Both the position numbers and the translations under genes were made by a program. The notes beneath the pieces were generated by a model. The model was not told the DNA's origin, ran no database searches, and saw only the letters and a list, made by a program, of their open reading frames with translations. From contig CASGAM010000023.1 of NCBI GenBank assembly GCA_949299545.1, positions 62,001-126,000 of the forward strand: a stretch of DNA of 64,000 nt, read 5' to 3'. The number at the start of each line of letters is the position of its first letter. The first letter of the stretch is position 1. This stretch comes from an uncultured Prevotellaceae bacterium. Its GTDB lineage: Bacteria > Bacteroidota > Bacteroidia > Bacteroidales > Bacteroidaceae. Shown here piece by piece: positions 55,860 through 61,860 of the stretch.

Positions 55860-56546
55860 TTACTCTAATAGCTGTTTTTTTTCAACAACCAACTTACGAT
55901 ACAATTGTTCCGCAATATAAAAATCAAGCGGAGTGTCAATATCTACTGCTTCAATCTCATCAATAATTATAAACTTTGGCTGTTTGCCAATTATATTACT
56001 GTTCTTTATTAAGCTATCGCGCGAAGTAACAGTAACACCGAAATTTAATGCAACTACATTTGGTAAGTCTTGCGAATTTGGTGCATGCTGCGGATCATAA
56101 TTTAATGGTTTACCTTCAAGCCACATAAACTCCTTTATAGAACTCACAGATGCCACACAATCACAATAGTCCTGATTGTCTATAAAGAAATTTATGCACT
56201 GTGAGATCGTTTCGGGTTTAATGAATGGAGAAGTACACGGTGCATAAACAAATATGTCCGTTTCAGTAACTTCACCTAAGTGACGGAAAAATTCGCTTCC
56301 ACTACATTGAGAAGACGCATAGTACTCTTCACGGCGATGAATTTTTACCCTCTCCTTATAATATTTGTTAACAATATTAATTGCTTCTTCAGAATTAGTA
56401 TTTATTACAATGGAAGTAAGTTCAGGTACTTTTAATAAAGTTTTTATTTTCAACTCCATAAGTGTTGTATCTACAAAAGATCTCAGATTCTTATCCTTAA
56501 CACGTTGAGAACCGGACCTTATTGGAATAACTGCTGTAATTTTCAT
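55860..56546 (-). CDS. CMP-sugar cytidylyltransferase (acylneuraminate cytidylyltransferase family)
   Basis: 228 residues, near the usual length of this family. N-terminal CTP-binding motif ITAVIPIRSGSQRVKDKNL is intact, including the arginine lost in the neighbouring pseudogene. Later motifs are VYAPCTSPFIKPETI, VVALNFGVTVTSRDSL and the C-terminal AVDIDTPLDFYIAEQL with metal-binding aspartates. It should activate a nonulosonic-type or related acidic sugar with CTP. No NeuB-type synthase is encoded here, so the sugar must come from elsewhere. Confidence 0.9.
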   Translation of the reverse strand: MKITAVIPIRSGSQRVKDKNLRSFVDTTLMELKIKTLLKVPELTSIVINTNSEEAINIVNKYYKERVKIHRREEYYASSQCSGSEFFRHLGEVTETDIFVYAPCTSPFIKPETISQCINFFIDNQDYCDCVASVSSIKEFMWLEGKPLNYDPQHAPNSQDLPNVVALNFGVTVTSRDSLIKNSNIIGKQPKFIIIDEIEAVDIDTPLDFYIAEQLYRKLVVEKKQLLE

Positions 56547-56596
56547 ATAAATATTTTTTCGTTATACATTAAGCAAACTTTTCGATGCAATAATTT

Positions 56597-57526
56597 TTAT
56601 TTTATAAATTGAACTTTCCCAATTAAAAATCTCGCGCGAGAATAAACCCATTTGCATATAGGATAATATAATAACAATAATGCAACTGAGATTATAACAT
56701 TAACAACTATCCCTCCAAGTTCTATTTTTCTAAATGACGTGGTAATCATATAATGCGTAGCTACAATAAAACCTGTAGTACGTGAAAGATAAAATATGAT
56801 CTCATTAGGCCGCACTTTTCTCCATAAATATTCCGAAAACGAATACAACGGGAGTATTGCAAAATATGCCATGAGTACATATAATAGGATCGATCTCCAA
56901 TATATTCCTTGGTACATATCACATCTACCATGTAATAATGAACATCCCACAGAAAGCGAAATGAATATAAACATTAACCATTTCTTTCTTGTCATACTGA
57001 CTAAATAATCTTTATAAAGAGCTGTTAAAACATAAAATGGAATTGCCATGGAAAACGAAAGAAGATATTGATGGCAAGTAAATCTATAATTATGATATAA
57101 CACTATAAAAATCAGCGATATTAACACTAAAATAGATCCTCTCATATATGTTATTTTATAACAAATAAGTTTTACTCCTCCCAATGTCAAAAAGAACCAT
57201 GTAGGTACGTTAGGTATCTTGAATTTAAGAATAGCGCTTACATATTCAGGATTTTTCAATACATATGGTATATTAAACAATAAAAAAACAAATACCATTG
57301 ATAAAAGTGCATTTAAGTTCTTTTTAAAACCATCTTTGTGAAACAAACCACTGATGAAAAAGAATAAAGGCATGTGAAATGTATATATCCATGCATCAAA
57401 TTTCTTTCCTATACTTTCTGGTTCATAATAAAGATGACCTAGCAATACAAAAGAAATGCCTAATACACGTAAATAATCTAATAAATTAGGATAGTAACAA
57501 ATATTTTTTTCTGCTGTACCACACAT
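56597..57526 (-). CDS. Membrane-bound acyltransferase family 3 protein
   Basis: 309 residues with about ten membrane segments. The start NLLDYLRVLGISFVLLGHL carries the family histidine, and YTFHMPLFFFISGLFHKDG follows, both typical of the acyltransferase-3 family that O-acetylates surface polysaccharides. It lies 68 nt after upxY, so it is the first biosynthetic gene of the operon. Confidence 0.9.
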   Translation of the reverse strand: MCGTAEKNICYYPNLLDYLRVLGISFVLLGHLYYEPESIGKKFDAWIYTFHMPLFFFISGLFHKDGFKKNLNALLSMVFVFLLFNIPYVLKNPEYVSAILKFKIPNVPTWFFLTLGGVKLICYKITYMRGSILVLISLIFIVLYHNYRFTCHQYLLSFSMAIPFYVLTALYKDYLVSMTRKKWLMFIFISLSVGCSLLHGRCDMYQGIYWRSILLYVLMAYFAILPLYSFSEYLWRKVRPNEIIFYLSRTTGFIVATHYMITTSFRKIELGGIVVNVIISVALLLLYYPICKWVYSRARFLIGKVQFIK

Positions 57527-57594
57527 ATCTTTTTCTTTATAACAGGGTCAAGTGTTCCAATATATATAAATAAAATATAGAAACGTAATGAACT

Positions 57595-58326
57595 CTACAT
57601 CTCCTCCCCCACCTCCCTCAAAAACGCCTTCGGGATGTAGGCGGAAGCCAGGAAACATACGGGATGCAGGTCGACAAGGACGCAGGTCTGGCGGCCGACA
57701 CGGGCCACACGGCCGACAACGCCCTTGAACTCGCCATCGGTAATCATCACACGCTGGTCTCTCTTGATGCGGAAATCAGCAGGGGTGACGGCACGGATGG
57801 ACTCGCTGCCGCTAACGGTGAAACGGATGAAGTTGACCATCTCGCGGTGGGGAATGGTGATAATGTCGTTCCGGCCTCTGTCATTCTGACGGGTACGGTC
57901 GTACATGAAATGAAGCTGCAAAGGGGCTTTGTCCTTACGGGAACTGTTGGTTTTAAGGGGTGTGGCTACCAATGAACGGACGGTAGCCGCGTCGACATAA
58001 ACGAAAAGGAGGTTGTGCAACAGGGATTCTTCGACTTTCTTTTTCTTGCCGTCCACCTCCTGCAGGGTCTTACGTTTGGGGACGTAGGTCAACAGTCCGC
58101 TGCCGGTTAGCAGGCTCTCGGCTTCCAACTCGCGGCCGTATGTGACCCGTAACACATACCAGCGGTAACCTTCAGGCAGCGGGCGGTCCGGCTGCAGGAT
58201 ATACTCCAAGGACACCCCGGTGGCCATGTTTTCCGCACCGGCGGCTGTGAGAGGCGGCAAGCCTTCACATGGAAGCATACCCTGAGGGTCTTCCGTCTGA
58301 CTGGCTACATTGATCAACGTACCCAT
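57595..58326 (-). CDS. upxY: UpxY-type NusG-like capsule antiterminator
   Basis: 243 residues from ATG 58326. The frame continues 68 codons upstream, but across a terminator hairpin, so the shorter start is chosen. The NusG N-terminal domain is seen in YRWYVLRVTYGRELEAESLL and ESLLHNLLFVYVD, and the KOW motif in QRVMITDGEFKGVVGRVARV. In B. fragilis UpxY proteins stop premature termination in the leader of their own capsule operon. No UpxZ gene follows, which is unusual for B. fragilis-type loci. Confidence 0.9.
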   Translation of the reverse strand: MGTLINVASQTEDPQGMLPCEGLPPLTAAGAENMATGVSLEYILQPDRPLPEGYRWYVLRVTYGRELEAESLLTGSGLLTYVPKRKTLQEVDGKKKKVEESLLHNLLFVYVDAATVRSLVATPLKTNSSRKDKAPLQLHFMYDRTRQNDRGRNDIITIPHREMVNFIRFTVSGSESIRAVTPADFRIKRDQRVMITDGEFKGVVGRVARVGRQTCVLVDLHPVCFLASAYIPKAFLREVGEEM

Positions 58327-58354
58327 CACACTCTGACTCCTGAGAAGTGTGATG
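58324..58354 (-). promoter_or_regulatory. Hairpin containing the upxY start codon
   Basis: On minus, CATCACACT (58354 to 58346) pairs perfectly with AGTGTGATG (58332 to 58324), and the final ATG is the upxY start. The loop carries AGGAG about 11 nt upstream. The stem could gate translation of upxY. Confidence 0.6.
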
Positions 58355-58358
58355 ACAC

Positions 58359-58407
58359 AAAAAAAGCGTGAGACCGTCGTTACCCGTCCCACCCTGGAGG
58401 CTCTCGC
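58359..58407 (-). terminator. Intrinsic terminator in the upxY leader
   Basis: On minus, GCGAGAGCC (58407 to 58399) pairs imperfectly with GGTCTCACGC (58375 to 58366), followed by seven Ts (58365 to 58359). It lies between the promoter and upxY, the position where UpxY antitermination is known to act in B. fragilis. Confidence 0.65.
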
Positions 58408-58639
58408 ATGCCCTTCACCGTTGAACGAGCAACGCGCAGAGCCCACGCCGATATGAATATACTTTTCCCTTAACGACACACAAAGATATGTATCGAAAAG
58501 GGATGCGCATAATACACATCCCGAGGACATCTACTTGTTGCCTCATCCTTGACGGTGACAGAAATTTGCGAGATTTCCAAGGTCAAGAACAAGACGTCAT
58601 GTAAACGCCTTTAATATGTCAAGCATCTCCGCCCACCCT

Positions 58640-58671
58640 AAGCCCCCGCTTTCGCGTCTCGGCGCGGGCTT
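58640..58671 (-). promoter_or_regulatory. GC-rich leader hairpin
   Basis: On minus AAGCCCGC (58671 to 58664) pairs with GCGGGGGCTT (58649 to 58640) with a two-base bulge. It has no T-tract, so it is not a terminator. It is about 65 nt after the predicted start and is a candidate RNA element for loading the antiterminator. Confidence 0.4.
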
Positions 58672-58742
58672 TCGTTCTGCTGCCGGCTACAGATGGCTGT
58701 CGCCACCGGATTTTGCCTGCAGGCAGTGATGGAGATTCATCG

Positions 58743-58773
58743 CAAAGGTAATTATTTTTTTATTACCTGCAAA
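58743..58773 (-). promoter_or_regulatory. Capsule operon promoter with internal inverted repeat
   Basis: Minus strand: TTTG (58773 to 58770), 19 nt, TACCTTTG (58750 to 58743), exact consensus. The spacer holds AGGTAAT (58746-58752) and ATTACCT (58762-58768), a 7-bp inverted repeat that overlaps the -7 box and could be an operator. Predicted leader to upxY is about 410 nt. Confidence 0.7.
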
Positions 58774-58942
58774 CCTAAAAGCGAAATATTAAGGTATGTT
58801 CTGTCTATTGGCAGCACGAAGCATCGGACAGATGTATCACAAAAAGAGGCTGCGCACTTCCTTCAGAAACATCCTGCCACAACCGTGCGTTATGCTTCGC
58901 ACAACGCACCCCCTCTCTCCCTACACACAGTTTTATGTTTTT

Positions 58943-59258
58943 ATCCTTCACTCCTTCACCTACGGTTATAACGCATAGTTATTCAGTCGTTTACAGGTGA
59001 AGGACTTTTGATGAAAAAGGGTTCACCGGACGTTCATTGCCTCCATCGGGAGCGGACCGGAATTGCGACCTGTCGCCTTGCCAACACGACCTGTCGCCTC
59101 ACAGAAGCGACAGGTCGCAATCCGGACGGCAACCGCTTGCAGTTTTCACATCGCAACGGGCAGACTCCGACAGACGGTGAACCCCGGAGAAACAAAATCC
59201 TTCACCTGTAACAATCTGTAATAAAACAGATTACAACAAAGGTGAAGGAGTGAAGGAT
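58943..59258. repeat. Nested palindrome, about 316 bp, bounded by a perfect 19-bp inverted repeat
   Basis: Outer arms: ATCCTTCACTCCTTCACCT (58943-58961) and its exact complement (59240-59258). Second pair: TTACAGGTGAAGGA (58991-59004) and 59198-59211. Central pair: ATTGCGACCTGTCGC (59062-59076) and 59107-59121, with a further direct copy ACGACCTGTCGC at 59086-59097. Outer and second pairs share one centre near 59101; the central pair is offset by about 10 bp. The flanks are T-runs (GTTTTT before, TTTTTG after), a possible 5-bp target duplication. Confidence 0.85.
59191..59249 (-). terminator. Probable terminator of the phosphatase operon
   Basis: On minus, TCCTTCACCT (59249 to 59240) pairs with AGGTGAAGGA (59207 to 59198), with an inner AATCTGT/ACAGATT stem, then TTTTGTTT. 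It forms from the right-hand part of the nested palindrome, about 110 nt past the metallophosphoesterase stop. Confidence 0.6.
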
Positions 59259-59357
59259 TTTTTGGGAAAACCTATTGTATAAAGGGGAAATAAATCAAAT
59301 GACCCGTCCCCTGCCTGCAGTCGAAAACATTCCTTGCAAGAAGGGAACGGGATACAC

Positions 59358-60290
59358 TTATTTTGAACGTTTCAAGGAGTAGACAATCTTCCCGTCCTTG
59401 TCAATCAGATGTAATGATAATTCTTTTTTGTCAGCCGTCACCAACGAATAGCCTGAGACGCTGCTGCAGAACTGCGTTCCCTCAATTTTCTTGACGGGGC
59501 GGGTCAACGAGCCTGACGTGTTGACCACATAATCATAATCGGCCCCGCTGCGGCGGATGTGCTGGAAATTATGGATGTGTCCGCACACATACAGGTCGAC
59601 ATTCTTATGGCGTCTGAGGATGGTGTCAACACGTTTCTGCATGTCCGTACGCTCCGTCTCGTTCTTTTCCGTATCGGCATAAATGGGGTGATGTCCCACA
59701 ACGATGACCCAATCTTCCTTAGAGACATTCAGTACGGAATCCAGCCATACGAGCTGACGGTCGATATCGCGTTTGCCGGCATCGGGATAGTCCTCCGTGT
59801 CTTTCCTGTACTTGTCCAACAAGGGAGACGTGTCCAGCATCACGAGGCGCACGGTTATATCGTCACTTTCGAGCACCTTGGTGTAATAAAAATAGGGCAT
59901 GTTCCAGCGTGCGCTCACCCGGCTGTAGTCAATGACCGCCTGCGTGTTGCCCCTGTATTCGTGGTTGCCGGCAATCGCATACCAGGGCAACATCAGTTCC
60001 GGGTGGTCGTATATCAGTTCGAAGTTGGTCATCCACAAGGGGTCGGACGTGCTGCGCACACCTTCAAAGTGATGAACGTCACCGGGGGCCACCACACATT
60101 CTATGTCTATGTTCTCGGCCATCTTTCCCATGGTACGTGCCACCGGTTTCTGGTCATAATAACCGTTTCGTCCGAGGTCGTTGGCAATGTAGAAATTCAG
60201 CGGTTTTTCTATGGCCTTCCACGCCGCCTCGTTCTGGGCGAATACCATTGTACACGTGAATGCCAGCAGGATGATTAATGATTTTCTCAT
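59358..60290 (-). CDS. Secreted purple-acid-phosphatase-like metallophosphoesterase
   Basis: 310 residues with a type-I signal peptide (LIILLAFTCTMVFAQ). Calcineurin-like metal motifs are FYIANDLGRNG (first Asp), VVAPGDVHHFEG, AIAGNHEYRG, VVGHHPIY and CGHIHNFQHI. The order and spacing resemble tartrate-resistant acid phosphatases. It probably frees phosphate from organic esters in the periplasm. Last in a TonB receptor/beta-helix/phosphatase operon (36 nt gap). Confidence 0.88.
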   Translation of the reverse strand: MRKSLIILLAFTCTMVFAQNEAAWKAIEKPLNFYIANDLGRNGYYDQKPVARTMGKMAENIDIECVVAPGDVHHFEGVRSTSDPLWMTNFELIYDHPELMLPWYAIAGNHEYRGNTQAVIDYSRVSARWNMPYFYYTKVLESDDITVRLVMLDTSPLLDKYRKDTEDYPDAGKRDIDRQLVWLDSVLNVSKEDWVIVVGHHPIYADTEKNETERTDMQKRVDTILRRHKNVDLYVCGHIHNFQHIRRSGADYDYVVNTSGSLTRPVKKIEGTQFCSSVSGYSLVTADKKELSLHLIDKDGKIVYSLKRSK

Positions 60291-60326
60291 AGGGATAATT
60301 ATCGTTTGTTACTGTTTTTGTTCTGT

Positions 60327-61811
60327 TTAGTTTGCCCCATACACACCGAAGTGAGCCTTCACGGCCGGAGAGTAGTAAGTCTGTCCGTTAACGGTCAGCC
60401 CGGCAGTCTGGAAATAAGGTTGGGCGAAAGCCTCGTTACCGCTGTAAGCGCCGGCAATGACATTGGCCGTATGGAAATCCCACGCCTCGTCATAAACCAC
60501 CTCGCTCATCTTGGCCGTGTTGATGTCGTAGTTGACAAATTCCGGATCCGGAAGGTTTGTTTCAGTGGCAATGACACTGTGTACATCAATGCCCGGAACA
60601 ACCGTTCCGTCGGCCGTCGTAAATTCGGCCGTGTGGTAGTTCTTATGTTCATAGTTGTAACCTTCCCACGCATAAGCGATGCCTGAGCCGGCTTCCCATT
60701 CGCCTTCGTCGTTCATCTCACCGCCCCAGATCACGTCGCTTTGCCGGTTGCCTGAGATATAGCAGTTGTAGTCGATGACGGATTTGCTGTCATAGCCCTC
60801 TTCGATGTTGTTCGGATCTTTCCAGCCCGGTGTCTGGGCACGGTATTTGCAGTTGACCAGCATATTGTTGAACACATCCGCCCGCACGTTCTTCTCCGCA
60901 TAGATACAGCCGCCCTTCTCGCCGTCGCGACGCCATCCGGCATTAAATATCGTATTGTTGTAGGCTTTAATCCTGCCTTGCGCACGGGTAACGTCATCCT
61001 GCCCGTCGCTGGAGAGTTTCAGTCCGTTGGTGTTCGGCGCATACATGATATTGCCGGCCACGTCAACTTTACATCCGGCCTTGACGTTGACCGACTCGGC
61101 ACCGTCATAACCGTTGCCGGCGAAGATGTTGTTGGCAATGATGGCATTTCCGCCCATCATGTAGATGCCGTCGGACCAGCCGTAACGGATGGTGCTGTTC
61201 GTAATGACATAGTTGCCGTCCGGGTTGTTGGTCGTGATTTGCGGATAAGCGTCGTCGCCGGCCTCATAAATACCCGCGGAAGCTGCCGGTGAGCCTTCGA
61301 TGACCTGACCGCCGGTGTATTCGATGGTCGTGTAATTGATGAGCATCTCTGCGCATGAAGGGTAAGCCACGATGCCGCCCCACTGGTGTTCTTCCTGAAA
61401 GATATTTCCGGCCAGCCGCTGGTTTTCAGGTACAGACATCAGGATGGGATTCTCGGCCGTACCGTTGCAATAGAGGTTACCTTTCACGATAAACTCCACA
61501 GGCACGTGGTTGACACCGACCCCTTCAGTGGCAAAAATCAGTTCAACGCCTTCCTCAATGTTCAGGCTCTTACCTTCGGGCACGGTTATGTGGCCGGTAA
61601 CATGGATGCGGCTGCCCTTTGTCCACGTTCCTTCAACATTGCCCTCCACCGTCAGGTCGTAGGTGTTTCCACCCTGATTATCTCCGCCCTGACCGCTTCC
61701 ACCTTGTCCGGGAGTGTTTTCCGTTCCGTCTGTCTCTTCACTGCATGATACGAATGTCGTACCGAATGCGGCCAACATGGCGGCCGCCATCACATAATGT
61801 CTGAATTTCAT
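60327..61811 (-). CDS. Surface lipoprotein with right-handed beta-helix
   Basis: 494 residues. Lipobox AAFGTTFVSC followed by SEETDG, then a Gly/Gln/Asn-rich linker. From about 50 to 330 there are stacked beta-helix turns (ITVPEGKSLNIEEGVELIF, YVITNSTIRYGWSDGIYMM, ANNIFAGNGYDG, IKAYNNTIFNAGW). The fold occurs in polysaccharide lyases, but I cannot assign catalytic residues, so binding is equally possible. It lies 49 nt after the receptor gene. Confidence 0.85.
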   Translation of the reverse strand: MKFRHYVMAAAMLAAFGTTFVSCSEETDGTENTPGQGGSGQGGDNQGGNTYDLTVEGNVEGTWTKGSRIHVTGHITVPEGKSLNIEEGVELIFATEGVGVNHVPVEFIVKGNLYCNGTAENPILMSVPENQRLAGNIFQEEHQWGGIVAYPSCAEMLINYTTIEYTGGQVIEGSPAASAGIYEAGDDAYPQITTNNPDGNYVITNSTIRYGWSDGIYMMGGNAIIANNIFAGNGYDGAESVNVKAGCKVDVAGNIMYAPNTNGLKLSSDGQDDVTRAQGRIKAYNNTIFNAGWRRDGEKGGCIYAEKNVRADVFNNMLVNCKYRAQTPGWKDPNNIEEGYDSKSVIDYNCYISGNRQSDVIWGGEMNDEGEWEAGSGIAYAWEGYNYEHKNYHTAEFTTADGTVVPGIDVHSVIATETNLPDPEFVNYDINTAKMSEVVYDEAWDFHTANVIAGAYSGNEAFAQPYFQTAGLTVNGQTYYSPAVKAHFGVYGAN

Positions 61812-61860
61812 AACAAAAGTAATAAATGGTTTGTCAGTTTAATATTTCGGTTTTTATTTT

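Larger units (their letters stand above)
58774..59357. other. Gene-free region between capsule promoter and phosphatase operon
   Basis: I see no credible gene here. 58774-58942 shows nothing further. 58943-59258 is the nested palindrome listed separately. Short open frames within it follow from the repeat structure. Confidence 0.6.

Noticed and set aside
58327-58530. Longer N-terminus for UpxY
   Set aside because: It would translate through the leader terminator, and the sequence has no NusG character before residue 69.
58693-59211. Short plus-strand open frames near the nested palindrome
   Set aside because: They overlap the capsule promoter and palindrome, have no start signals and look non-protein-like.
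58743-59258. Invertible capsule promoter between inverted repeats
   Set aside because: The consensus promoter lies outside the 19-bp arms, no promoter is visible inside them and no invertase is encoded in the window. Inversion itself is kept as one option in the findings.
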